32,263 nucleotides of DNA from positions 1 to 32,263 of the forward strand of contig JAGMBO010000039.1 in NCBI GenBank assembly GCA_023129715.1, written 5' to 3'. Each line of letters opens with the position of its first letter. Within the stretch, counting starts at the first letter, position 1. The DNA comes from Candidatus Eiseniibacteriota bacterium (GTDB taxonomy: Bacteria > Eisenbacteria > RBG-16-71-46 > CAIMUX01 > WJJG01). Made by a program: the position numbers and the translations under genes. Below, one piece after another: positions 23,400 through 30,629 of the stretch. The notes beneath the pieces were generated by a model that did no database searches, was not told where the DNA came from, and worked only from the letters and a program-made list of their open reading frames with translations.

Positions 23400-24884
23400 T
23401 TACTGGATGTATCCGAGCGAACGCAAGTTTTCCAGCGCGTCCTCATCGAGCTGGGCGTCCCCACCGCTGCCGTAGGCCTTGGCGATCGCTTGGCAATCCT
23501 GATTCCAGAGCTGGATCTGACCCATCAGGCGATTCTTGGGCACATCGTCGCGAGCGATGATGTTCGCTCGTTCGCGGGGGTCGTCAGCAACGTTGTAGAG
23601 CTCGGTGCGCCGTTCCTCGGCGACGGTCACCAGCTTGTATTCCCCTTCACGAACGCCATACCAGTTGCGTACGTAGCGCTGCTCCCAACCACCGCCTTCT
23701 TTTGGGAAGTAGCGTGCGGTGAGCAACTCGTGGTAGATCGCGTGACCTTCGGCCGGCACCGATTCGAGCAGGGAGCGGCCCTGGTGGGGGCCGGGACTCT
23801 CCGCCCCGGCGAGATCGAGAATCGTGGGGAAGAGATCGAGCTGGCTGACCAGCCGGCTGTCACGGCCGCGCGGGAGGCTGCCGGGGAACTTGATGACCAG
23901 GGGCACATGGATCGCCTCGACATACAGGTTGTTCTTATGTCCTTTCCAGTCGTGCTCGTAGAATTCCTCGCCATGATCGGAAGTAACGATCACGACCGTG
24001 TTGTCCCACAGGCCCTGCGCCTTGAGGAGCTGGAAGAACCGATGCAGGTGGTGATCGGTCCAGCGGATCTCCCCATCGTATTGTGAGACGATGTACTTGA
24101 TCTCGCCGGGCGTCGCCTTGCTGGTGACAATGCCTCCCTTCTCATACTCGTTGACGTCGATCGGCTCGCAGTCCTCGGTGACGAACATGCGATCGTAGGG
24201 TTGGGGCGGGATGTAGTCATAGTGTGGATCCCAAAAATAGGCGAAGAGGAAGAAGGGCCGCTCGGGATCGCGTAGCCGGGTGAGGAAGTGGCGCAGTCCC
24301 GTCTCCATCTGCGGGCAGGTGACATCGGCATGTGCGCTCGACTGGCTGAGGGCGGAGGCAGACTCGTTGTAGTACTCGAAGCCCTGGTGCAAGCCGTGCG
24401 CCGTCTTCAGATAGGGCCCGCTGATGACGGCGCCGCATTGATAGCCCTTCTCGCTGAGGATCTCGGCGAGGGTGGTGTAGTTATCCTCCAGCCGGCTGAA
24501 GGGGCCGGTCGTCTGGTGCGCGGTGGGATATAGGCCGGTGAAGATGCTCGCGTGGGTCGGCAGCGTCCAGCTCGTCACGGCGTGGGCATCGTCGTAGATC
24601 ATCGCCTCCTCGGCCAGCGCATCGACTGCCGGGGAGACAGCCTGCGGACAGCCGCCGCAGCCGAGATGATCGGGCCGGACCGACTCGAGGGTGATCAGGA
24701 CGATATTGGGTGGCTGCTCTGTGCGCAGCAGGAACCACCAGGCAGCAACGGCAACGATCAAGCCGGCGAAGACGATCCACATCGCCCCCCGCCGACGGCC
24801 CGCCTGGGACCGGGGCGGCGCGGAACGGGGCCGTTTCGATCCGGATGCCTGCTGCGGGCTCTTGGGTTTGGTTTTCGTGCTCAT
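23400..24884 (-). CDS. Membrane-anchored sulfatase-fold (alkaline phosphatase superfamily) hydrolase/transferase
   Basis: A 494-residue protein with a basic cytoplasmic N-terminus, one transmembrane helix (35-53) and an exported PF00884 domain. Metal-site features are LITLESVRPDHLG (63-75) and TSDHGEEFYEHDWKGH (301-316, with D303, H304, H311 and H316). At the nucleophile position, where sulfatases have Cys/Ser-x-Pro-x-Arg for formylglycine, this protein has T107-L-P-T-H111. A threonine nucleophile is characteristic of LtaS/phosphoethanolamine-transferase-like members, so sulfate-ester hydrolysis should not be assumed. No ribosome-binding site precedes the ATG at 24884; a candidate promoter would make the mRNA leaderless, and Met35 is an alternative start. 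Part of its 3' region is duplicated at 18442-18717. Confidence 0.88.
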   Translation of the reverse strand: MSTKTKPKSPQQASGSKRPRSAPPRSQAGRRRGAMWIVFAGLIVAVAAWWFLLRTEQPPNIVLITLESVRPDHLGCGGCPQAVSPAVDALAEEAMIYDDAHAVTSWTLPTHASIFTGLYPTAHQTTGPFSRLEDNYTTLAEILSEKGYQCGAVISGPYLKTAHGLHQGFEYYNESASALSQSSAHADVTCPQMETGLRHFLTRLRDPERPFFLFAYFWDPHYDYIPPQPYDRMFVTEDCEPIDVNEYEKGGIVTSKATPGEIKYIVSQYDGEIRWTDHHLHRFFQLLKAQGLWDNTVVIVTSDHGEEFYEHDWKGHKNNLYVEAIHVPLVIKFPGSLPRGRDSRLVSQLDLFPTILDLAGAESPGPHQGRSLLESVPAEGHAIYHELLTARYFPKEGGGWEQRYVRNWYGVREGEYKLVTVAEERRTELYNVADDPRERANIIARDDVPKNRLMGQIQLWNQDCQAIAKAYGSGGDAQLDEDALENLRSLGYIQ

Positions 24885-24890
24885 GGGAGA

Positions 24891-24920
24891 AGTCTAGTCT
24901 TCGGTGGGGGGTGGAGACAA
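24891..24920 (-). promoter_or_regulatory. Candidate promoter producing a leaderless sulfatase-fold mRNA
   Basis: On the minus strand TTGTCT (24920-24915) and TAGACT (24896-24891) are 18 nt apart and each matches consensus at four of six bases. A start 7 nt beyond the -10 box falls on the ATG at 24884, which would explain the missing ribosome-binding site. The match is modest. Confidence 0.3.
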
Positions 24921-24927
24921 GCGGCGG

Positions 24928-24942
24928 GCGAGGTATCCTCGC
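24928..24942 (-). terminator. Hairpin after the ABC exporter operon
   Basis: GCGAGG and CCTCGC form a 6-bp stem with a TAT loop, about 70 nt past the exporter stop and upstream of the sulfatase-fold gene. No T-run is present. Confidence 0.35.
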
Positions 24943-25009
24943 ATCGGGGCGGGCTGGCGGCATGGGACTTAGGTGGGCATCGTGCAGCCCCGGTGCCAAG
25001 CCGCCCGGA

Positions 25010-26881
25010 CTAGTCCACGGACTGCCCCAACCCCTCGCTGCGCCCCGCCTCTCCACGGAATTGGAGTCGGTAGAGCCGGGCGTAAAGGCCACCCTGAGCG
25101 AGTAACTCGGCGTGTGTGCCCCGTTCGAGGATGCGGCCATGGTGGACCACCAGAATCTGGTCGGCGCGCCGGATGGTCGAGAGCCGGTGGGCGATGACGA
25201 TCGAGGTCCGTTCGCGCAGCAGATTGCGCAGCGCATCTTGGATCAAGGCCTCGGTCTCGGTATCGACGCTGGCGGTCGCCTCATCGAGGATCAGGATCTC
25301 CGGGTCGAAGGCGAGCGCCCGCGCAAAGGCTAACAACTGACGCTCGCCGGTCGAGAAGCTGCCTCCCCGCTCCATCACCGGATGCTCCCAGCCTCGCGGC
25401 AGGCGTCGGATGAGCACATCGGCATGACTGGTGGCGACCGCCTCGGCGAGACGTTCCTTGCTGATGCCCGGTTCCCACAGACGCATGTTGTCGGCGATGG
25501 TTCCGGCGAAGAGGAAGACATCCTGCTCGACGATCGCCATGCGCCGGCGCAGCACCGCCCGCGGAACCTTCCGGGTATCGATGCCCCCGATCGAGATCAC
25601 GCCCGCGGTTGGATCGTAGAAACGCGCCAGTAGGCTGATCATCGTCGTCTTGCCCGACCCGGTGGCGCCGACGATCGCGGTCGTCGTGCCTGGGGCGATT
25701 TCGCAGGAGACCTCCTGCAGCACCGGCGTCTTGCCGTCATAGGAGAAGCTGACGCGCTCGAAGCGGATCGCCGCCTGCGGATCGAAGGCCTCGACGTAGG
25801 GTGAGGTGGTGGGTGCGTCCGGCTCGGGCTCACGGTCGAGCAGTGCAAAGATGCGCTCCGATGAGGCCATCGCATCCTGGAGAATGTTGTACTTCTCGGA
25901 GAGGTCGCGGATCGGCCGGAAGAAGCGGCCGACGTACTGGATGAACGCCACCAGCGCGCCGAAGGTCAACCCGTCTTGGATCACCAGCCCGCCGCCATAC
26001 CAGAGAATCAGCGCGATCGCGACCGACTGAGTCAGCTCGACGAGCGGGAAGTAGACCGCGAAGGCGCGGACCGAGCGCAGGAAGGCGTCGCGGTGATCGG
26101 TGTTGAGCTCGTCGAACTCCGCATCGTTGCGTGCTTCGCGGCGGAAGGCCTTGATCACCGCGATGCCGCCGAGGTTTTCCTGCAGATAGGCGTTGATCCG
26201 GGCGAGCGCGAGTCGGACGTCGCGGAAGGCATGCCGCACCCGGCTGCGGAAGGCGATACTGAACCAGAAGAGAAACGGCAGCATAGCGAAGGTGACGAAG
26301 GCGATGCGCGCATCCATCACCAGGAGCACGATCATGATGCCGAGCAGCGTGACCAAGTCGCCGATGATTGCGACCACGCCTTGGGTGAAGAGCTGGTTGA
26401 GCACCTCGACATCGTTGGTCACCCGGGTCATCAGGCGGCCGACCGGGTGGCGGTCGTAGAAGCTGATCGGCAATCGCTGCAGGTGCCGGTAGATTTCCTG
26501 GCGCAGGCGCATCATCGTCCGCTGGCCGATCAGGTTCATCGTCACAATCTGGGCGTATTGCAGCCCACCGCCGATGAGAAGCAGGGCAAACCAGGCCAGG
26601 CAGATGCGCAGCAGGCCGGCGGCATCCCCGTTGGCGATGTAGTGGTCGATCCCGATGCGCGTGATCAGCGGGCCGGCGAGCGAGGTCAGCGAGAAGAGGA
26701 TCAGCAAGAGGGCGGCGACAAGAACACGAGCCGTCTCGGGACGCAGGTAGCGCAGGATGCGCATCATCAGGCTGTGATCGTAGATGCGTCCGAGATGCTC
26801 TTCGGGAACGGCATAGGAGCGGGCACCGGTGGCGACACCTCGCCCCGGACCACCACCGCTCAGTTGACCGCCGCCCCTCAT
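25010..26881 (-). CDS. ABC exporter half-transporter, catalytic-Walker-B subunit
   Basis: A 623-residue fused membrane and ATPase protein of the MsbA/multidrug (type IV) exporter class. A Gly-rich tail (1-35) precedes six transmembrane helices (about 50-320), with a coupling-helix region near VRLALARINAYLQENLGGI. The nucleotide domain has GATGSGKT (405-412), the Q-loop VEQDVFLFAG, a non-canonical signature FSTGERQ (509-515) in place of LSGGQ, Walker B ILILDEATASVD with catalytic E534, and H565 in IAHRLST. Its ATG overlaps the stop of the partner gene by 4 bp, so the two subunits are made together. With the partner's Walker B change, one composite ATP site should be inactive. The substrate is unknown: lipid, peptide or drug. 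Confidence 0.95.
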   Translation of the reverse strand: MRGGGQLSGGGPGRGVATGARSYAVPEEHLGRIYDHSLMMRILRYLRPETARVLVAALLLILFSLTSLAGPLITRIGIDHYIANGDAAGLLRICLAWFALLLIGGGLQYAQIVTMNLIGQRTMMRLRQEIYRHLQRLPISFYDRHPVGRLMTRVTNDVEVLNQLFTQGVVAIIGDLVTLLGIMIVLLVMDARIAFVTFAMLPFLFWFSIAFRSRVRHAFRDVRLALARINAYLQENLGGIAVIKAFRREARNDAEFDELNTDHRDAFLRSVRAFAVYFPLVELTQSVAIALILWYGGGLVIQDGLTFGALVAFIQYVGRFFRPIRDLSEKYNILQDAMASSERIFALLDREPEPDAPTTSPYVEAFDPQAAIRFERVSFSYDGKTPVLQEVSCEIAPGTTTAIVGATGSGKTTMISLLARFYDPTAGVISIGGIDTRKVPRAVLRRRMAIVEQDVFLFAGTIADNMRLWEPGISKERLAEAVATSHADVLIRRLPRGWEHPVMERGGSFSTGERQLLAFARALAFDPEILILDEATASVDTETEALIQDALRNLLRERTSIVIAHRLSTIRRADQILVVHHGRILERGTHAELLAQGGLYARLYRLQFRGEAGRSEGLGQSVD

Positions 26882-28599
26882 TCGACCTCCTCGATCTCGG
26901 CGGCGAGCTGTTGCCGGCGGTGGATGCGGGCGTAGAGCCCGCCCTGTCCGACGAGCGATTCGTGCGTGCCCTGCTCTAGGATGCGGCCCTCATCGAGGAC
27001 CAGGATCCAGTCGGCGGCGCGGATTGCCGAAATCCGATGCGAGACGATCACCGCCGTGCGCTCGGCGACATAGCCGCGCAGGTTGGCGAGGATCTCCGCC
27101 TCGGTCTCGGCATCGACGCTCGCGAGCGTGTCATCGAGCAGGAGCAGGCGGGGTTCGAGCAGCAGGGCGCGCGCGAGGGAGACCCGCTGGCGCTGACCGC
27201 CCGAGAGGGTCAGGCCCCGCTCGCCGACGAGGGTCGCCAGGCCGGCGGGGAACTCGGCGACCTCCTCGCCGAGGCGCACGCGGGCGAGCGTTTCCTGGAT
27301 CGCCTCGCGCGGGCGATCGGGGTCTCCGTAGGCGATGTTCTCGATCAGCGGACGCGAGAAGAGCAGCCCATCCTGCGGGGCGTAGCCGATCATGCGGCGG
27401 ATCTCACCGATGTCGCGCCCGCGCAGGTCGTGCCCACCTAGCAGGATGCGGCCCGCGGTCGGGTCATGGAAACGCAGGATGAGCTTCAGGATCGTGCTCT
27501 TCCCGGATCCGGTCCGCCCGGTGATCCCGAGCGTTTGCCCCACGGCGAGCTCGAAGGAGATATCGTGCAGCGCCTCGACTTCCGCATCGGGATAGCGGAA
27601 TGAGACGCCCTCGAAGCACAGACGTGAGGCCGGCGGCGTGCGCCGCGGGCCTGAGACGATCCTCGGCGCAGCTCGACGGATGCGCTCGATACGCCCGGCG
27701 GCGCTTGCCCCGCGCTGGATCATCCCGATGACCCAGCCGATCGCAATCACCGGCCAGGTCAGTTCCGCCAGATAGGCGGAGAGGGCGACCAGTGCTCCCA
27801 GGCTCAGCTCTCCGGCGATTACCTGCCGTCCACCGATCAGCAAGGCGATCGCCATGCCCGAGCCGGCCAGCGCGCTCATCGCGGCGATGAAGGTGCCACG
27901 CAGACGGGCGACGCTCATGTTGGCGGCCAGGTAAGCATCGTTGAGCTCGGCGAAGCGCTGGGCGCAGCGGGTTTCCTGATTGTAGGCCCGCACGACCCGC
28001 ACGCCCCCGAGATCTTCCTGGACCCGCGAAGAGAGCAGGCCGAAGAGATCCTGCACGCGCCGCGAGCGATAGTACATTGCCCGCCCGAAGAAGAAGGTGA
28101 CCACCGAGATCAGTGGGTAGGGAGCGAAGGAGAGCAGGGTCAGCAGGGGATCGATGGCAACCATCAGGCTGATCGAGAGCACCAGCATGACCATCGTCGT
28201 TGCGGCATACATGATCCCCGGGCCGGCGACATCGCGCAGTGCATTGAGGTCGTTGGTGAAGTGCGCCATCAGGTCTCCGGTGCGCTGGCGGGCGAAGAAG
28301 TCGAGATCGAGACGCTGCAGGTGGCTGAAGAGATCACGGCGCAGGTCGTATTCGACGCGGCGCGAGGTGCTGATCAGGAGCCAGCGTTGCAGGTAGAGAA
28401 AGAGCCCACCGACCGCTCCGGCGGCGATCATCGCCCCGCCCAGGCGCGCGACAGTCTCCATCGACGCCCCGTTGCGCAGGGCGTCGATGGCGAGCTTGAG
28501 GATCCAGGGGATCAGGCGCGTCGCGCCGGTGGCGAGCAGCATCGCACCCAGGCCGAGGGCCAAGGTGCGGCGGTAGTGCCGCAGGTAGGGCAACAGCAT
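26878..28599 (-). CDS. ABC exporter half-transporter, degenerate-Walker-B subunit
   Basis: A 573-residue (from ATG) MsbA-like half-exporter. Six transmembrane helices lie within about 12-300. The nucleotide domain has GRTGSGKST (361-369), canonical LSGGQRQ (465-471), LLLLDDTLASVD with D490 where the catalytic glutamate belongs, and H521 in VSHRISAI. This is the layout of TM287/288-type heterodimers: its own Walker motifs and the partner's degenerate signature form the inactive site. The start is doubtful. GGAGGT (minus strand 28626-28621) is 21 nt from this ATG but only 6 nt from an in-frame ATC at 28614, and relatives commonly begin Met-Arg-Ser-Leu, exactly what ATC-CGC-AGC-CTG would give. 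Confidence 0.94.
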   Translation of the reverse strand: MLLPYLRHYRRTLALGLGAMLLATGATRLIPWILKLAIDALRNGASMETVARLGGAMIAAGAVGGLFLYLQRWLLISTSRRVEYDLRRDLFSHLQRLDLDFFARQRTGDLMAHFTNDLNALRDVAGPGIMYAATTMVMLVLSISLMVAIDPLLTLLSFAPYPLISVVTFFFGRAMYYRSRRVQDLFGLLSSRVQEDLGGVRVVRAYNQETRCAQRFAELNDAYLAANMSVARLRGTFIAAMSALAGSGMAIALLIGGRQVIAGELSLGALVALSAYLAELTWPVIAIGWVIGMIQRGASAAGRIERIRRAAPRIVSGPRRTPPASRLCFEGVSFRYPDAEVEALHDISFELAVGQTLGITGRTGSGKSTILKLILRFHDPTAGRILLGGHDLRGRDIGEIRRMIGYAPQDGLLFSRPLIENIAYGDPDRPREAIQETLARVRLGEEVAEFPAGLATLVGERGLTLSGGQRQRVSLARALLLEPRLLLLDDTLASVDAETEAEILANLRGYVAERTAVIVSHRISAIRAADWILVLDEGRILEQGTHESLVGQGGLYARIHRRQQLAAEIEEVE

Positions 28600-28726
28600 C
28601 GCCAGGCTGCGGATGGCCGAACCTCCATGGGCTCGAGAGCAATATCAACGCCGGCGGCCGGGTGGAGGCGACGCAGCGATTGATCTTGCCGCGCTAGGCG
28701 CAGATGACAACAGGCTGGTTGGAAGT

Positions 28727-28768
28727 TGCCGCCAGGCCGGCCGGCAGATCAGCAGGCCGGTGGCGGCA
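28727..28768. repeat. Long imperfect hairpin upstream of the ABC exporter operon
   Basis: TGCCGCCA (28727-28734) pairs with TGGCGGCA (28761-28768), and after a 2-nt bulge CCGGCC (28737-28742) pairs with GGCCGG (28755-28760), leaving a 12-nt loop. It lies between the YfiR-like stop and the exporter start, so it may separate the two transcripts or structure the exporter leader. Confidence 0.5.
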
Positions 28769-28789
28769 CAAGATCCTCGAACACAGCGT

Positions 28790-28814
28790 GGCCATGTGAG
28801 GCGCGGACATGGCC
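28790..28814 (-). terminator. Hairpin after the YfiR-like gene
   Basis: GGCCATGT (28790-28797) pairs with ACATGGCC (28807-28814) around a 9-nt loop, 4 nt beyond the YfiR-like stop on its strand. No U-tract follows. Confidence 0.5.
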
Positions 28815-28818
28815 GTGA

Positions 28819-29451
28819 TCATTGCGACCGGTCGGACTGATTACGGGCCAGGTTCAACAGCTTGGAGCTGATCTGCAGCCCGGCCTCCTGCGCCAGCGCC
28901 TGGCTGATATCGAAGCGCACGCGATCACCGTCGCGGAAGAGGCGAATGATGGTGCCATCCCTGGATTCGTCCCAGATGCCGACGGTCAGGGTCCCCGCCG
29001 GGTGGGCCGGCGCCAGCGGCGGAAGGAGATCCAGGACTGCCTCCTCGCCTAAGACCAAGACCTCGCACTCCCGCGCCTCGGCCGGGGCGGTGACACCGAT
29101 GACCGCGACGCCATAGGGCGCGCTGTGCCGGCGTTCGTTCTCCTGCTCCGCTAGCTGCGCCAGCACTTCCAAGAGCGCGTCGTCGCCGCTCACGCCGATG
29201 TGCAGTGTGTCGCCCATGGGTGTGGGCCAGCGAACGAAGTCCGGGAACCTCAGCAGGAACGCTGCCTTGGTCGCCACCTCGGTCATCTCGGTCACCTGCA
29301 CTTCGTCCATGGTGTCTTCGTACTTCACACGTACGGTGGAAGCGGAGGCAGGCGGGGTTACGAACAGCAACCCCAGGGCCGGGCATGTCAATGCCACGAG
29401 CAGCACTTCGGCCGCACGTCGGCATGCCTGGCGAGATGGCCTGCATCTCAT
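28819..29451 (-). CDS. YfiR/HmsC-like (DUF4154) periplasmic protein
   Basis: A 210-residue exported protein of the YfiR/DUF4154 family (PF13689). After a signal peptide (about 1-38, ending PASAS) come the family hallmarks ATKAAFLLRFPDFVRWP, a THIGVSGDDALLE-like strand (here LHIGVSGDD), and the C-terminal FDISQALAQEAGLQISSKLLNLAR. In Pseudomonas YfiR is a periplasmic repressor of the diguanylate cyclase YfiN; elsewhere the family is often encoded beside TonB-dependent transport genes, as here, where it diverges from tonB. No diguanylate cyclase partner is in the window. The ATG at 29451 has GGGGG about 8 nt upstream; the longer frame from 29589 adds residues with no signal-peptide character. 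Confidence 0.9.
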   Translation of the reverse strand: MRCRPSRQACRRAAEVLLVALTCPALGLLFVTPPASASTVRVKYEDTMDEVQVTEMTEVATKAAFLLRFPDFVRWPTPMGDTLHIGVSGDDALLEVLAQLAEQENERRHSAPYGVAVIGVTAPAEARECEVLVLGEEAVLDLLPPLAPAHPAGTLTVGIWDESRDGTIIRLFRDGDRVRFDISQALAQEAGLQISSKLLNLARNQSDRSQ

Positions 29452-29585
29452 CTGCAATCCCCCACCACGGACAACGCACCAGGCACCCGGCACCACGCCG
29501 GGCGGGAGGTGCGCGAAGGGACGGGGGCGAGGCGACGGATGACCGGCTTCGCGGGCCGGCATCCTGAGCGCTTCACCCCCGGCTG

Positions 29586-29614
29586 ACAATACGCGGATTC
29601 GGCAAGCGGGGCAA
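29586..29614 (-). promoter_or_regulatory. Candidate promoter for the YfiR-like gene
   Basis: On the minus strand TTGCCC (29614-29609) and TATTGT (29591-29586) are 17 nt apart, each four of six to consensus. It implies a leader of about 125 nt. The rest of the 374-bp divergent region (29452-29825) has an A-rich patch near 29636-29670 that may hold the tonB promoter, but I find no matched pair of boxes. Confidence 0.3.
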
Positions 29615-29825
29615 GCCGACCAAGAAGCGTAATGCCGTTTGAGAAAAGAAACAAGACTGCCGAACTACTAGGGAGATGACCCGAGCGCGAGCCCGATGGC
29701 GGCCTGGCCCGTGCCTGGGGCGACTTGGCGGCCTGGGTCGCGATTCTGGGGCCGGCGGCGGGCTGTTCCGGCGGCGGGAACCCCGTGAGCCGCCTGAAGG
29801 CCTTGGTGATTCGGGAGGTCTGCGC

Positions 29826-30617
29826 TTGTTCGAGAGCATGATCGAATCGCGCCGCGACCTGCGGCCGTCCTGGCGGCCGGGGACGTTCGGCGTGGCGCTC
29901 GGCCTGCACCTCTGCCTGCTGGCGGCGATCTTGGTCGGGAGCCACCTCCATGTGCCACCCATCAGCGAGCCGGCCACACGCGTTACTTTCTTGCATTTCG
30001 CGCCTCCTGCGGCGGCCGCGGCACCGGCCCCGGCATCTGAGTCCACTCCGGTTCTTGCGCAGCTGAAGCCCGAGGCGCCACAAGAGGTGCTCGCCGAGGT
30101 GGTCCAGCCGCAGATCACACCCGAGGCGGTCCGCACCGATCCCGTTGCGCCGGAGGCGTTTCCGGCGACCAGTGCGGGAGCGACGGAGAGCCTGCCCGAA
30201 GGCGTCCCGGGCGGCATTTCGGAGGGTGTTCCCGATGGCATTCCCGGGGGTGTTTCGGGTGGTGTCCCCGGCGGTGTTCCAGGCGGTGTTCCGGGGGGCG
30301 TGCTTGGCGGTGACCCACTCTCCGCCGGGCCGACATGGGCCTGGGGCGAGTTCGCGGCTCCCGTGGTGATCCATCGCGCGCGCCCCGTGTATCCGGTGCT
30401 GGCAGAGAATGCCCGCCTCGAGGGTGCGGTGAAACTCGAGGCGGTGATTCGCCGCGATGGGACGGTGGGGGAGATCAGGGTCGTGCAGGGTCTGAGCCTG
30501 GGGTGCACGGAGGCGGCGATCGAGGCGCTCAAGCACTGGCGCTTCCGGCCCGGGGAGCGTAACGGCGTTCCCGTCGATGGGGTTTTCGAGCTGACGGTCG
30601 ACTTCAGACTGAACTAG
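29826..30617 (+). CDS. tonB: TonB-family energy transducer
   Basis: A 263-residue inner-membrane protein that carries proton-motive energy to outer-membrane receptors. It has a short cytoplasmic N-terminus, one transmembrane helix (about 20-38), an Ala/Pro/Glu-rich periplasmic linker, a tetrapeptide Gly-Val-Pro-Gly block (residues 126-161) and the C-terminal TonB domain (about 175-262) with VIHRARPVYPVLAENARLEGAVKLEAVI, IRVVQG, AAIEALKHWRFRPG and FELTVDF. I prefer the TTG at 29826 because GGGAGGT lies 6 nt upstream; an in-frame ATG at 29838 is poorly spaced. The frame stays open to 29676 but that part is Arg-rich and unlikely coding. It heads the tonB-exbB-exbD-exbD operon. Confidence 0.92.
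   Translation: MFESMIESRRDLRPSWRPGTFGVALGLHLCLLAAILVGSHLHVPPISEPATRVTFLHFAPPAAAAAPAPASESTPVLAQLKPEAPQEVLAEVVQPQITPEAVRTDPVAPEAFPATSAGATESLPEGVPGGISEGVPDGIPGGVSGGVPGGVPGGVPGGVLGGDPLSAGPTWAWGEFAAPVVIHRARPVYPVLAENARLEGAVKLEAVIRRDGTVGEIRVVQGLSLGCTEAAIEALKHWRFRPGERNGVPVDGVFELTVDFRLN
30201..30308 (+). repeat. Nine in-frame 12-bp repeats within tonB
   Basis: Nine consecutive 12-bp units encode the tetrapeptide Gly-[Val/Ile]-[Pro/Ser/Leu]-x, six of them ending in Gly. Third-position bases differ between units, which argues for protein-level selection as well as slippage. Confidence 0.9.
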
Positions 30618-30629
30618 GGAGCCAGCGCC

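Noticed and set aside
25976-26935. 319-codon frame opposite the ABC exporter
   Set aside because: Its His/Asp/Gln-rich composition is the antisense of transmembrane and coupling regions; it is not a protein family.
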